From NCBI GenBank assembly GCA_027035735.1, contig JALVUH010000146.1:1-22225 (forward strand): a stretch of 22,225 nucleotides of DNA, read 5' to 3'. Made by a program: the position numbers and the translations under genes. This DNA is from Nautiliaceae bacterium. GTDB taxonomy: Bacteria; Campylobacterota; Campylobacteria; Campylobacterales; Nautiliaceae. A model generated the notes under the pieces. It ran no database searches. It had not been told where the DNA came from and was given only the letters and a program-made list of their open reading frames with translations. Of the stretch, positions 1-7,615 are shown one piece after another (within the stretch, counting starts at the first letter, position 1; every line of letters begins with the position of its first letter).

Positions 1-149
1 TTGTTCCTCTTGCAGAAATGTTTGGATATTCAACTGACCTTAGAAGTATGACACAAGGTAGAGGAACTTATTCAATGGTATTTGATCATTATGAAGAAGT
101 ACCAAGCAATATTGCTGAAGAAATAATCAAAGAAAGACAAGGAGCTTAA
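1..149 (+). CDS. fusA: Elongation factor G, C-terminal end (partial)
   Basis: The window opens inside this gene; the reading frame starts at base 3 and gives 48 residues before TAA at 147-149. The tail reads VPLAEMFGYSTDLRSMTQGR, then GTYSMVFDHYEEVP, which is the highly conserved domain V end of EF-G (the VPL.EMFGY..DLRS.TQGR signature). EF-G is the cytoplasmic GTPase that moves tRNA and mRNA through the ribosome after peptide-bond formation. The GTPase domain lies outside the window. It is followed at once by an intrinsic terminator, so this is probably the last gene of its operon. Identification is close to certain; only the missing 5' part cannot be judged. Confidence 0.95.
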   Translation, partial: VPLAEMFGYSTDLRSMTQGRGTYSMVFDHYEEVPSNIAEEIIKERQGA

Positions 150-170
150 TCCTTTGTCTTTTTTTTTTTT
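133..170 (+). terminator. Intrinsic terminator after fusA
   Basis: An imperfect hairpin overlaps the fusA stop: AAAGAC plus AAGGA pairs with TCCTT plus GTCTTT, with one bulged T, and is followed by a run of more than ten T. Confidence 0.85.
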
Positions 171-191
171 ATTATAAATATTCTCTGACTC

Positions 192-236
192 TATAATTTT
201 ATATAAAGCTACTTTGAATTTTAACTCTCTTATAAT
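192..236 (+). promoter_or_regulatory. Candidate promoter(s) for modD
   Basis: Two TATAAT hexamers lie between the fusA terminator and modD, at 192-197 and 231-236. No convincing -35 box sits 16-18 bases upstream of either. Campylobacterota vegetative promoters often lack one, so the -10 matches are the only evidence. Confidence 0.4.
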
Positions 237-270
237 AAAATTTTCTTAAAATTTTTAAAAAGGAAGTAGT

Positions 271-1098
271 ATGTATTTTACTTATGAAGATATAGATAAA
301 CTTATTACAGAGGATATGCCTCTTTTTGATTTAACGAAAGAGTTGCTTGAAATTAATACAAATGGAAAAATTTCTTTTTTTACAAGAAAAGATACTGTAG
401 TAACAGCAAATGATTTAATTGAACAACTATCAAATAGACTTAATCTAAAAGTTACATATAAAGAAAAGAATAAAAAATTTTTAAAAGCTGGGAGTAAATT
501 ATTTGAATGCGAAGGAGAGAATGTATTAATTCTTTGGAAAATAGCTCAAAATATTTATGAATATGCTCTAAGTGTTTCTACCTATACAAGAGAAATGGTA
601 CAAAAAGCAAAAGAAGTTAATCCTAATATTGAAATTTTAACTACTAGAAAAATTATCCCTTTTACTAAAAAAATTGCATTAAATGCTATAATGGATGGAG
701 GGGCATATCCTCATAGAGTAACTACAACTGAGACTATTTTAGTTTTTGATAATTATATAAACTTATATGGAGGATGGGATAAATTTTTTAGAGATTTTGA
801 AAAATTAAAACATAGAGCAGTTGAAAAAAAATGGGTAGTTGAGTGTGAGAGTATTGATAGGGCAGAAAAATTAATAGAAATTGGAGTTGATATGATTCAA
901 CTTGATAAGGTTGATATTGAAGTTACTAAAAAGATAGTTGAGATGGCTCATAAAAAAAATATTAAAGTTTTAAGTGCAGGTGGAATAAATAAAGAAAATG
1001 TTGTGGAATATGCAAAAACAGGAGTAGATGGTATAGTTACAACAGCTCCTTATTTTGCAAAAGGAGCTGATGTAAAAGTAGTTATAAATTCGCTTTAA
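271..1098 (+). CDS. modD: ModD, quinolinate phosphoribosyltransferase-like protein
   Basis: A 275-residue paralog of nicotinate-nucleotide pyrophosphorylase (NadC). The NadC fold is visible in ILTTRKIIPFTKK, the GGAYPHRV stretch, and VECESIDRAEKLIEIGVDMI followed by LSAGGINKENVVEYAKTGVDGI. True NadC normally has DTRKT.PGLR and a GG..NHR motif. Here they become TTRKIIPFTKK and GGAYPHRV, which is the ModD subfamily pattern. ModD is usually linked to molybdate transport genes, but its reaction is not established. The true nadC is also in this window (16715-17548), so this copy is unlikely to serve NAD synthesis. The ATG follows an AGGAAG ribosome site. No modABC genes are nearby, although a large molybdenum enzyme is encoded 3 kb downstream. 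Its 3' end overlaps the convergent gene by 17 bases. Confidence 0.82.
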   Translation: MYFTYEDIDKLITEDMPLFDLTKELLEINTNGKISFFTRKDTVVTANDLIEQLSNRLNLKVTYKEKNKKFLKAGSKLFECEGENVLILWKIAQNIYEYALSVSTYTREMVQKAKEVNPNIEILTTRKIIPFTKKIALNAIMDGGAYPHRVTTTETILVFDNYINLYGGWDKFFRDFEKLKHRAVEKKWVVECESIDRAEKLIEIGVDMIQLDKVDIEVTKKIVEMAHKKNIKVLSAGGINKENVVEYAKTGVDGIVTTAPYFAKGADVKVVINSL

Positions 1099-1474
1099 GT
1101 TCTTTTACCCATCCTTCCATTACTTCATTTGCAATTAAAGCCGGAGCTTCAAGAAAACTAATTTCAAATTTATCTTCATATTCAGTAACACCAATACTTC
1201 TTGGTCTAACTGCAGGAATTTTTCCATTTGGAAGTTTATTTCCAAAACAAAAGATAATTAATTTACAATCTTTAATTTCTGGAGCTATTTCACCATTAAT
1301 AGATTTTGTATGAGAAAAATGATCAAATTCTCCAATATATCTACAAGTTGGATGAGAATCTATTTTTTCTTTAAAAAAATTAATTATTTCATCGGCTTTT
1401 TTAAAATGAGTTTCATTTTTAAAAACATCAAGCACAAATACTGGATATTTTTCTTGTAAAATCATTTGTTGCAT
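1082..1474 (-). CDS. Conserved hypothetical protein, 130 aa
   Basis: A soluble 130-residue protein without signal peptide or membrane segment. I do not recognise a function; it resembles a small family of uncharacterised Campylobacterota proteins (possibly DUF6858, from memory and unsure). Recognisable features are the segment HPTCRYIGEFDHFSHTKSI, rich in His with one Cys (about residues 41-59), the hydrophobic strand CKLIIFCFGNKLPNG (about 69-83), and a C-terminal FLEAPALIANEVMEGWVKEL. It starts at an ATG behind an AAGGAAG ribosome site and is transcribed away from the downstream carboxypeptidase gene. Its stop codon lies inside the modD coding region. Codon use matches the neighbours, so it looks like a real resident gene rather than a chance frame. 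Confidence 0.72.
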   Translation of the reverse strand: MQQMILQEKYPVFVLDVFKNETHFKKADEIINFFKEKIDSHPTCRYIGEFDHFSHTKSINGEIAPEIKDCKLIIFCFGNKLPNGKIPAVRPRSIGVTEYEDKFEISFLEAPALIANEVMEGWVKELKANL

Positions 1475-1551
1475 GTTCTTCCTTTTTTGGGCGAAGTGTA
1501 AAGAATATAAATTAATCTTATATTAAAAATAAGTTTTTTTTATAGAGATTT

Positions 1552-1587
1552 GATATATAATTATAAAAAGATGTATAATTATAAAAA
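1552..1587 (+). repeat. Tandem 18-bp direct repeat carrying two -10 boxes
   Basis: Two adjacent 18-base units, 1552-1569 and 1570-1587, differ at a single base (GATATATAATTATAAAAA versus GATGTATAATTATAAAAA). Each contains TATAAT, at 1556-1561 and 1574-1579. The second copy ends just before the AAGGAAA ribosome site of the GTG-started gene at 1597, so this is probably its promoter, duplicated. Confidence 0.7.
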
Positions 1588-1596
1588 AGGAAAACA

Positions 1597-2631
1597 GTGG
1601 ATAGAAGAAAATTTTTAAAAATATCCTCTATATTTGGAGCTACTCCTTTATTTGCAAGAAGTGATGAGAGACTTTTTTTTAAATTTCCTAGTAAACCTTT
1701 TGAATATTATCATTTAAAATCTCCAAAACCGAAATTTAAAGTAATGTTAATTGGGGGAATTCATGGAAATGAAATGGGTGCATATAAAGCTGCTGATATG
1801 CTTGTTAATGCTACTTTGAAAAAAGGAGAACTTTTAATTATTCCACGAAGTAATTTCACTTCTATTTTAGCAGATGTAAGAGGATATAATGGTGATATGA
1901 ATAGAAAATTTGCCTATATTTCAAAAAGAGATCCGGATTATCATTATGTAGAACTTTTAAAAAGTGCAATTTTGGAATATAGACCTGATGTTTTGATTTC
2001 TATGCATGATGGATATGGATTTAATATAGAAAACAAAAGAGCATGGGGGCAAAGTGTTGTAATAGATGAGTTTAGATATAAAAATTTTAATTTATTTAAT
2101 GAAGCTAATTTTGTAAAAAATCATGCAAATATATATCTAAAACGTAAACTTGGACTTATCAATACAAGAACTTTTACTTCTCATATACATGATGAGCAAA
2201 AAAAAGCGTTAACTGGTTGGTGTTTAAAACATGGGATTAAAGCATTTTGTATAGAAGCTTCAAAACAACTACCTTCTTTAAAAGAAAAAGTGAGAACACA
2301 TCTTATTATGCTTAGAGAGTTTTTTAAATTATATGATATACAAATAGAAGAATTAAATGAAATGATTAAAAATCCTTCAAAATTTATGGATAATTCAATG
2401 CCTTTGATTACTTTAAAAATTAATAATAAAGTTTATAAATATCATGCAAATAAAAAAATTAAAGTTCCAAAAGGAAGTGAAATAGAAATTGTATCAATTA
2501 GTGGTCCAAGAGGAGCTTTTGCTATTCCTTTAGGAGTTAATTTGAATTGGAAGACATTTCATGCAAGATATTTAAATATAAATATAAAAAATGATTTTGT
2601 TAAAAAATTTAGTATAAAAATAAGGAGTTAG
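1597..2631 (+). CDS. Tat-exported M99/M14-like metallocarboxypeptidase (Csd4/Pgp1-like)
   Basis: A 344-residue predicted zinc carboxypeptidase. Residues 1-20 (MDRRKFLKISSIFGATPLFA) look like a short twin-arginine signal. The catalytic fold shows GGIHGNE (H56, E59), RGYNGDMNRKF (about 95-105, substrate binding), SMHDGYG (H137) and CIEASK (E220, likely general base). The family is that of Helicobacter Csd4 and Campylobacter Pgp1, periplasmic DL-carboxypeptidases that trim peptidoglycan tripeptides and set helical cell shape. From memory, Csd4 has glutamine where this protein has H56, so the metal site here looks like the canonical M14 type. The GTG start is preferred because AAGGAAA precedes it and the Tat motif begins right there. 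It may be co-transcribed with the next gene, two bases downstream. The exact substrate is inferred. Confidence 0.8.
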   Translation: MDRRKFLKISSIFGATPLFARSDERLFFKFPSKPFEYYHLKSPKPKFKVMLIGGIHGNEMGAYKAADMLVNATLKKGELLIIPRSNFTSILADVRGYNGDMNRKFAYISKRDPDYHYVELLKSAILEYRPDVLISMHDGYGFNIENKRAWGQSVVIDEFRYKNFNLFNEANFVKNHANIYLKRKLGLINTRTFTSHIHDEQKKALTGWCLKHGIKAFCIEASKQLPSLKEKVRTHLIMLREFFKLYDIQIEELNEMIKNPSKFMDNSMPLITLKINNKVYKYHANKKIKVPKGSEIEIVSISGPRGAFAIPLGVNLNWKTFHARYLNINIKNDFVKKFSIKIRS

Positions 2632-2633
2632 GA

Positions 2634-2912
2634 GTGGGATATACAGTTATAATTGATGAAGAAAAAGTTGAAGTTCATTCAGATATGTGTGATAGAGTTT
2701 TTGAGAGAAAAGAGGAGATTAGTTTTAAAAATTTAGAATTTATTGATTTTAATAAATTTGAAGAATTTGAAGAACTTATTAAAGATAAAGAAAATGTAGT
2801 ATTTTGTGAGGAGTGTAATCCCCAAAGTAGAGAATATGATGAAGAGTGGGATGATTTTTATCAAGAATTTGATGATGAAGATGAAATTGATGATACTAGA
2901 TGTGAGATATAA
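2634..2912 (+). CDS. Small acidic hypothetical protein, 92 aa
   Basis: I do not recognise this protein. It begins with GTG two bases after the preceding stop, with its AAGGAG ribosome site inside the end of the upstream gene, so translational coupling is likely. It is extremely acidic, above all in the last 30 residues (a run of D/E around Trp and Tyr, residues 69-87). Cysteines sit at 19, 58, 61 and 90; the FCEEC pair at 58-61 could bind a metal, but nothing proves it. There is no signal peptide or membrane segment, so it should be cytoplasmic. The context (after an exported peptidoglycan carboxypeptidase, before a YdcH-like protein) gives no functional hint. Codon use is like its neighbours. 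Confidence 0.65.
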   Translation: MGYTVIIDEEKVEVHSDMCDRVFERKEEISFKNLEFIDFNKFEEFEELIKDKENVVFCEECNPQSREYDEEWDDFYQEFDDEDEIDDTRCEI

Positions 2913-2922
2913 ATAAATTGTA

Positions 2923-2931
2923 TGTTATAAT
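2923..2931 (+). promoter_or_regulatory. Extended -10 promoter for the YdcH-like gene
   Basis: TGTTATAAT (TG-N-TATAAT) lies 21 bases before the ATG of the gene at 2952, in the only gap between the acidic protein gene and that gene. No clear -35 box is seen. Confidence 0.5.
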
Positions 2932-2951
2932 TAAGAAAAAAAGGAGATGTT

Positions 2952-3191
2952 ATGTTTAAAGAATGTTGTCCAGAATTGATTCCTTTGATGGAAGAACTTG
3001 CAGCAAAAAATCCTCATATTGATAAACTTATTCAAAGACATGCAGAACTTAATAAATTAATTGATGATGTAGAAGCAGGAAGAGAGCATATGGATGAACT
3101 TGAACTTGAAAAATTAAAAAAAGAAAAACTTCATATTAAAGATGAAGTTTATCAAGCAGTATTAGAATATAAAAAAGAAAAAGGGCTTTAA
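2952..3191 (+). CDS. YdcH/DUF465 family small coiled-coil protein
   Basis: A 79-residue highly charged helical protein. The core PHIDKLIQRHAELNKLIDDV followed by LELEKLKKEKLHIKDEVYQ matches the DUF465 (YdcH) pattern: F..L...H..L...I..L, then LKKEKL.LKDEI. Members are cytoplasmic coiled-coil proteins of unknown role, common in Proteobacteria. The N-terminal MFKECCPELIPLMEEL segment, with adjacent cysteines at 5 and 6, extends beyond the usual core. The ATG follows a good AAGGAG site. The gene has its own extended -10 promoter and its own terminator directly after the stop, so it is probably a single-gene transcription unit. The family assignment is fairly sure; function is not known. Confidence 0.8.
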   Translation: MFKECCPELIPLMEELAAKNPHIDKLIQRHAELNKLIDDVEAGREHMDELELEKLKKEKLHIKDEVYQAVLEYKKEKGL

Positions 3192-3207
3192 CTTAGGCCC
3201 TTTTTTT
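3178..3207 (+). terminator. Strong intrinsic terminator
   Basis: AAAAAGGGC (3178-3186) pairs perfectly with GCCCTTTTT (3197-3205) around a 10-base loop, and a T-run follows. The stop codon of the upstream gene lies in the loop. Confidence 0.93.
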
Positions 3208-3209
3208 CA

Positions 3210-3457
3210 AAAAAAGTATCAGAGATTTTTATAAAATTTAATAAAGATAAAAATACAATAGCTTGTTTCATTTTGTTTTGTAATATTCAAATTTTGCTAA
3301 AAAGTGTAAACACAAACGTTACTTTTGGGTAGATGAAATTTTTTAAACGCAAAATTTTTGTTAAATTACTGAGTGTTTTTGTTTTTTACTTTTTCATTAT
3401 TTGGTCAGTATTAGTAGTTATTATTGACTTAATTACTCTTTTTGTTATAATAACACT
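3210..3457. other. AT-rich non-coding gap upstream of the selenium operon
   Basis: No credible coding frame was found on either strand. The stretch is AT-rich with T-tracts at 3345-3395. A small inverted repeat GTGTAAACAC occurs near 3304-3313 inside a wider AAAAGT...ACTTTT pair; it could be an operator, but no regulator can be named. The right end is the promoter described separately. Confidence 0.5.
3424..3451 (+). promoter_or_regulatory. Sigma-70-type promoter of the yedF-sel operon
   Basis: TTGACT (3424-3429) and TATAAT (3446-3451) are separated by 16 bases. This is the best -35/-10 pair seen for the block. Transcription should begin near 3458, giving a leader of about 125 bases before the yedF ATG. 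Confidence 0.7.
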
Positions 3458-3582
3458 AGCTTATTGCTGTAGACCTTAGGTTAAGGTAGACAATGAAGCA
3501 GCAAAAACTTCTAAAACGCTTCATTGCAAAATAATCCAAAAAAATTTGTTGTTATGTATTATTTTTTATAAAGGGGCTTATT
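3458..3582 (+). promoter_or_regulatory. Structured 5' leader, possible cis-regulatory RNA
   Basis: The predicted leader contains a hairpin ACCTTA-GGT-TAAGGT (3473-3487) and a 9-bp hairpin CAATGAAGC/GCTTCATTG (3491-3499 with 3518-3526) with an 18-base loop. The first loop bases AGCAA (3500-3504) are complementary to UUGCU upstream (3464-3468), which would enclose the first hairpin and make a pseudoknot. TAGAC flanks the first hairpin on both sides. No U-tract follows the second hairpin, so control at translation rather than termination would be expected. It matches no riboswitch class that I recognise. Pairings were made by eye, without energy calculation. Confidence 0.45.
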
Positions 3583-4164
3583 ATGAAGATTGATTGTAGA
3601 AATTTAGCTTGTCCTGAGCCTGTTTTGAAAACAAAAAAAGCTTTAGAAGAGATGGATGAAGGTATTTTAGAAGTTTTAGTAAATTCAATATCTTCTATTC
3701 AAAATGTTAAAAGATTTGCTCAAAATCAGGGACTTGTAGCAGAAGAAGAAAAATTGGATAATGGAGATACAATTATTAGAATTGTAAAAGGGTATGAGTG
3801 TAGTATTGTAAAAGAGGAAGATGATAAAAAATTTTTAGACAAAGTTCTTTTTATTAAAGATGATAAAGTTGGAGAAGGAGAACTTGGACATATTTTAATG
3901 GAAGGTTTTTTAAAAACTACCCTTGAATTTGACAAACTTCCTGAAATTGTGGTTTGTGTAAATAGAGGGGTATTTTTGACTACAAAAAACGAAAAAACAA
4001 TTGAAATTTTAAAAGAGTTTGAAAAAAGAGGAGTTAAGATTTACTCATGTGGTGTTTGTATGAATCATTTCAAAATTCCACCTGAGGAGCTTAAAGTTGG
4101 AGAAATAGGTAATGCTTATGATACGATGGACTTTTTACTTCATAAGAATGTAATAACATTATAA
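3583..4164 (+). CDS. yedF: YedF, sulfurtransferase-like selenium metabolism protein
   Basis: A 193-residue cytoplasmic protein with two parts. Residues 1-73 are a TusA (SirA-like) domain with the thiol-carrier motif NLACPEPV (Cys10 in CPxP). Residues about 85-193 are a DsrE-like domain with SCGVC (Cys156, Cys159). This two-domain layout is that of the YedF family, which occurs mainly in genomes using selenium and often beside selD. The biochemical role is unproven; handling of persulfide or selenopersulfide is the common proposal. It is the first gene of the block and follows the structured leader. The ATG is preceded by AAGGGG. Its TusA domain is nearly identical to the one fused to MerT at 8731, including a shared 21-base stretch at the DNA level (around 3780 and 8932). 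That indicates a fairly recent duplication or gene conversion. Confidence 0.9.
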   Translation: MKIDCRNLACPEPVLKTKKALEEMDEGILEVLVNSISSIQNVKRFAQNQGLVAEEEKLDNGDTIIRIVKGYECSIVKEEDDKKFLDKVLFIKDDKVGEGELGHILMEGFLKTTLEFDKLPEIVVCVNRGVFLTTKNEKTIEILKEFEKRGVKIYSCGVCMNHFKIPPEELKVGEIGNAYDTMDFLLHKNVITL

Positions 4165-4173
4165 GAGTTTAAG

Positions 4174-7100
4174 ATGAATAGAAGAGATTTTTTAAAAATA
4201 GGTTCTTTTACTATTTTTTTAGGTTCAGTTAGATTTAGTTTTGCAAATGAAGAAGAATTTTTACCGGTAATGATTTTTGATTCAAAAAGATGTATTGATT
4301 GTAAAGCATGTATGGCGGCATGCCAATTAGAAAAAAATTTGCCTTATGATGTTTTATTTTTTAAAATGGAAAATAGAGAATTAGGAACTTTTCCTAAAGC
4401 TCAACTTATAACTGAAAAAAAAGATTTTTGTGTAGAATGCTTTACAAAACCATGTGAAAAAGCTTGTAATTATAATGCAATAACAGTAAAAGATCATGTT
4501 GTTTTAATTAATGAAGATAAATGTAATATTGATTGTGCAAAAAATGAACAAAGTTGTTTAAAAGCATGTCCTTTTGATGCTATTGTATTTGATGAAAAAG
4601 CTAAAAAATGTGATATGTGTTTTGATAGAATTAAAAGAGGGGATATTCCAAGATGTGTAAGTGTATGTCCTAGTGGAGCTTTAATTTATGGAAATTTAAA
4701 AAATCCAAAAGGTGCTTTAAAAGAACTTTTAGAAAATAATCCTACTGTAAAAATTGCTCTTATGCATCATTTAGCAACTTTTCTTGATAAAACACCGGTT
4801 TATAAAAATACATTTGAGTTTTATGAGGTTAAAAAACCTTTAGGAGAGAGAGTTGTTAATACTGTGTGTTTAGAATGTAATGCAAGATGTGGATTAAGAG
4901 TTGGAGTAATTGGAGATAAATGTGTTCAAGTTGATGGAAATCCATATCATCCTTATAATCGTTCTTATAAAGAAATTTCTTATGATACTCATGTGGAGGA
5001 GAGTTTTAAATACAGCGCTAATACTTGTGCAAAACCTCAAATGAATAATGAATATGTTTTTAATCCTTATAGAATTTTAAAACCTTTAAAAAGAGCAGGA
5101 GATAGGGGAAGTGGTAAGTTTGAGCCGATTGAATGGGACCAATTAATAAAAGAGATAGCTTATGGAGGTAAAAATTTTAAACATTTAGGTGATAATACTT
5201 ATTATCCAGGAATTAAAGATATTCTTTCAGATGAATATATTGATGAAAAAAATAAAGAATTTGGAACGAAAAGAAATCAATTTGTATGGTTTACAGGTAG
5301 ATCTCAAGGAGGTAGAGTTAATTTTATAAAAAGATGGGTTTATAATTCTATAGGTTCAAAAAATTATATGGCTCATACTGATATATGTGGTATTGGTTTT
5401 AGGATGGGTAATTATGCTTTTACAGATGGAAAAGAAGTGGAGTTAAAAGCTGATTTTATGAATTCAAAATATATGTTGATTTTTGGAGCTAATATATATT
5501 CTGCTTTACAGCCAGGAGTTAATACAGCAGGAGGTATCATTGCAAGAAGAATAGCGAATAAAGAATTAAAAATTGTTTTAGTTGACCCTAAAGCTCCAAA
5601 AGCAGTAAAAGTTGCTCATAAATGGATACCAATTACTCCTACTAAAGATGGTGCTTTAGCAATGGGAATGATTCAAGTTATGCTTAAAAATGGATGGTAT
5701 GACGAAAAATTTTTAAAAATTGCTTCTAAGAAAGAGGCTAAGAAAAAAGGTCGTATAACTTATTCAAATGCAACTCATCTTGTAATAGTTGATGAAAATC
5801 ATAAAAATTATGGAAAATTCTTAAGAGGTAAAGATATAGGATTAGATAGTAATGATTTTGTAGTATATGAAGATGGATTTGTTTTAGCTAAAAATTCTTC
5901 TAATCCTTCTTTAGAATATGAAGGAGTTATAAAAGGTATCAAAGTTAAAAGTGCATTTAAATTGATGAAAGACTCTGTTTTTGAAAAACCATTGGAATAT
6001 TATGCAAAAGAGAGTGGTGTAAGTATAAAAGATATTAAAACATTGGCAAAAGAATTTTGGGAAAATGTACCTTATGCATCTGCTTTTGCTTATCATGGTG
6101 GAGGTAATTATGTTGGAGGATTGTATGCAAGTTATGCAATAGCTATGCTTAATGCTCTTGTAGGAAATGTAAATAGAAAAGGTGGTTATTTAGGTAAAGG
6201 TAAAGGTGCGGCAGATTGGAAAAAAGGAGAATATGATTTAGTTCATTTTCCAAGTATGAAAAAACCAAGTGGTGTTAAAATTTCAAGAGAAAAAGCTAAA
6301 TATGAAAAAACTACAGAATTTAAACAAAAAGGTTATCCTTCAAAACTTCCTTGGTATGAATTTACGAAAGGTGGTTTGAGTGTAGCTGCAATTGAAGGTA
6401 TAGATGCGCAGTATCCATATCCAATAAAAATTTTATTTACTTATTTTTCAGATTTTATTTATAGTATGCCAGGAGGATATAGATTTAAAGAAACTCTTAA
6501 AGATAAGCAAAAAGTTCCTCTTTTTGTATCTCTTGACACTACTATTAATGAAACAAATATTTATGCAGATTATATCATTCCAGATGTTACATTTTTAGAA
6601 GGACAATATGGATTTTTAACTCCTCATGCTCCTGGAGGGCATTTTACAGCAGTTAGGACACCAGTAATTGAAAAATTAACCAAAAATGGTATAGATGTAG
6701 AAAAATTTTTGATTGATTTATCTCTTGAACTTAATCTACCAGGATTTGGAGATAAGGTTATTAAAACAAAATCTGGTGAATATTTACCATTAAAAAATGA
6801 GGAAGATTATTATTTAAGAGGGATTGCTAATTTAGCTTTGAATGCTAATGTTAAAAGAGCAGATAATAAAACACTTGAGTATGTAGAAAATAATTATTTA
6901 GTCTCTAAACATAAAAATATTTTACCTTCGAATGAATGGAAAAAAGTAGCTACTGTACTAGCAAAAGGAGGTGTGTTTATAAATGATTCTTGGTTTGATG
7001 AATATGGAAATTATAAATTTGGATTTGAAAAGGTACATATTTGGAATGAAAGATTAGCTACTTCAAAAAATACAATAACTGGCAAAAATAATTTTGGAAC

Positions 7101-7605
7101 TATTAAATATGAAAATATAAATTTTCCGCAAGAAGGTTTTTATATAACTAGTTATAAATCAGCTTTACATACACAATCAAGAACTATTTGTTTTGATAAG
7201 GCATTATTTTATGATCCTGATATTTATTTAAAAGTTAATCCTTTAGATGCACAAGAACTTGGATTAAATAATGGAGATAAGGTAGAAATAATAAATGCTA
7301 ATGGAAAAAAATTACAAACCAAAATTAAAATTACTAATTTTGTAACAAGAGGATGTGTGGCCTATTCTCATCATTTTGGACATTGGGAACATGGAGCAAA
7401 TCCTCTTTATATAAAAAATGCTAAGGAGGTGATGTTAGGTAATGTTGTAAAAGGAGATATTGTAATGGCTGATAAAAAAAGAGCTATTGGTATTTCTCCA
7501 AATACAATTACTTATTTGTATGGAGAGTATCAATATCCATTAGTTGATGAAATTAGTGGTATTCCAGATTTTAGTTCAACTAAAGTTCAAATTAAAAAAA
7601 TATAA
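4174..7605 (+). CDS. Tat-exported molybdopterin oxidoreductase fused to a 4x[4Fe-4S] ferredoxin subunit (TtrBA/selenate-reductase-like)
   Basis: A 1143-residue fusion. Residues 1-25 carry a twin-arginine signal (NRRDFLKIG). Residues 30-180 form a TtrB/PhsB-type electron-transfer module with four cysteine clusters: 40/43/46/50, 86/89/94/98, 117/121/128/132 and 146/149/161/165. From about 229 follows a catalytic subunit of the DMSO reductase superfamily, with a [4Fe-4S] site at C232/C235/C239/C285. Cys405 in HTDICGIGFRMG is the probable molybdenum (or tungsten) ligand. The C-terminal SHHFGHWEHG and overall pattern resemble the TtrA/ArrA/SrdA clade (tetrathionate, arsenate and selenate reductases). 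These subunits are normally separate proteins. No membrane anchor subunit is encoded nearby. The substrate cannot be read from sequence; the Sec-gene context makes a selenium oxyanion or a sulfur compound plausible. It acts outside the cytoplasmic membrane. Confidence 0.85.
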   Translation: MNRRDFLKIGSFTIFLGSVRFSFANEEEFLPVMIFDSKRCIDCKACMAACQLEKNLPYDVLFFKMENRELGTFPKAQLITEKKDFCVECFTKPCEKACNYNAITVKDHVVLINEDKCNIDCAKNEQSCLKACPFDAIVFDEKAKKCDMCFDRIKRGDIPRCVSVCPSGALIYGNLKNPKGALKELLENNPTVKIALMHHLATFLDKTPVYKNTFEFYEVKKPLGERVVNTVCLECNARCGLRVGVIGDKCVQVDGNPYHPYNRSYKEISYDTHVEESFKYSANTCAKPQMNNEYVFNPYRILKPLKRAGDRGSGKFEPIEWDQLIKEIAYGGKNFKHLGDNTYYPGIKDILSDEYIDEKNKEFGTKRNQFVWFTGRSQGGRVNFIKRWVYNSIGSKNYMAHTDICGIGFRMGNYAFTDGKEVELKADFMNSKYMLIFGANIYSALQPGVNTAGGIIARRIANKELKIVLVDPKAPKAVKVAHKWIPITPTKDGALAMGMIQVMLKNGWYDEKFLKIASKKEAKKKGRITYSNATHLVIVDENHKNYGKFLRGKDIGLDSNDFVVYEDGFVLAKNSSNPSLEYEGVIKGIKVKSAFKLMKDSVFEKPLEYYAKESGVSIKDIKTLAKEFWENVPYASAFAYHGGGNYVGGLYASYAIAMLNALVGNVNRKGGYLGKGKGAADWKKGEYDLVHFPSMKKPSGVKISREKAKYEKTTEFKQKGYPSKLPWYEFTKGGLSVAAIEGIDAQYPYPIKILFTYFSDFIYSMPGGYRFKETLKDKQKVPLFVSLDTTINETNIYADYIIPDVTFLEGQYGFLTPHAPGGHFTAVRTPVIEKLTKNGIDVEKFLIDLSLELNLPGFGDKVIKTKSGEYLPLKNEEDYYLRGIANLALNANVKRADNKTLEYVENNYLVSKHKNILPSNEWKKVATVLAKGGVFINDSWFDEYGNYKFGFEKVHIWNERLATSKNTITGKNNFGTIKYENINFPQEGFYITSYKSALHTQSRTICFDKALFYDPDIYLKVNPLDAQELGLNNGDKVEIINANGKKLQTKIKITNFVTRGCVAYSHHFGHWEHGANPLYIKNAKEVMLGNVVKGDIVMADKKRAIGISPNTITYLYGEYQYPLVDEISGIPDFSSTKVQIKKI

Positions 7606-7615
7606 AGGAGTAAAC

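Noticed and set aside
3188..3271. A 27-residue minus-strand hydrophobic peptide (MKQAIVFLSLLNFIKISDTF...), as in type I toxins
   Set aside because: It has no ribosome site, lies over the terminator and has no recognisable antitoxin RNA.
3446..3582. The leader as a Moco, c-di-GMP or SAM riboswitch
   Set aside because: The conserved core sequences of these classes, as far as I remember them, are not present. It is kept only as an unclassified structure.
7544..7615. Longer start of the transglutaminase-like gene, overlapping the oxidoreductase gene
   Set aside because: The extra 24 residues would bury the Tat signal. The ATG at 7616 has an AAGGAG site and begins the twin-arginine motif.
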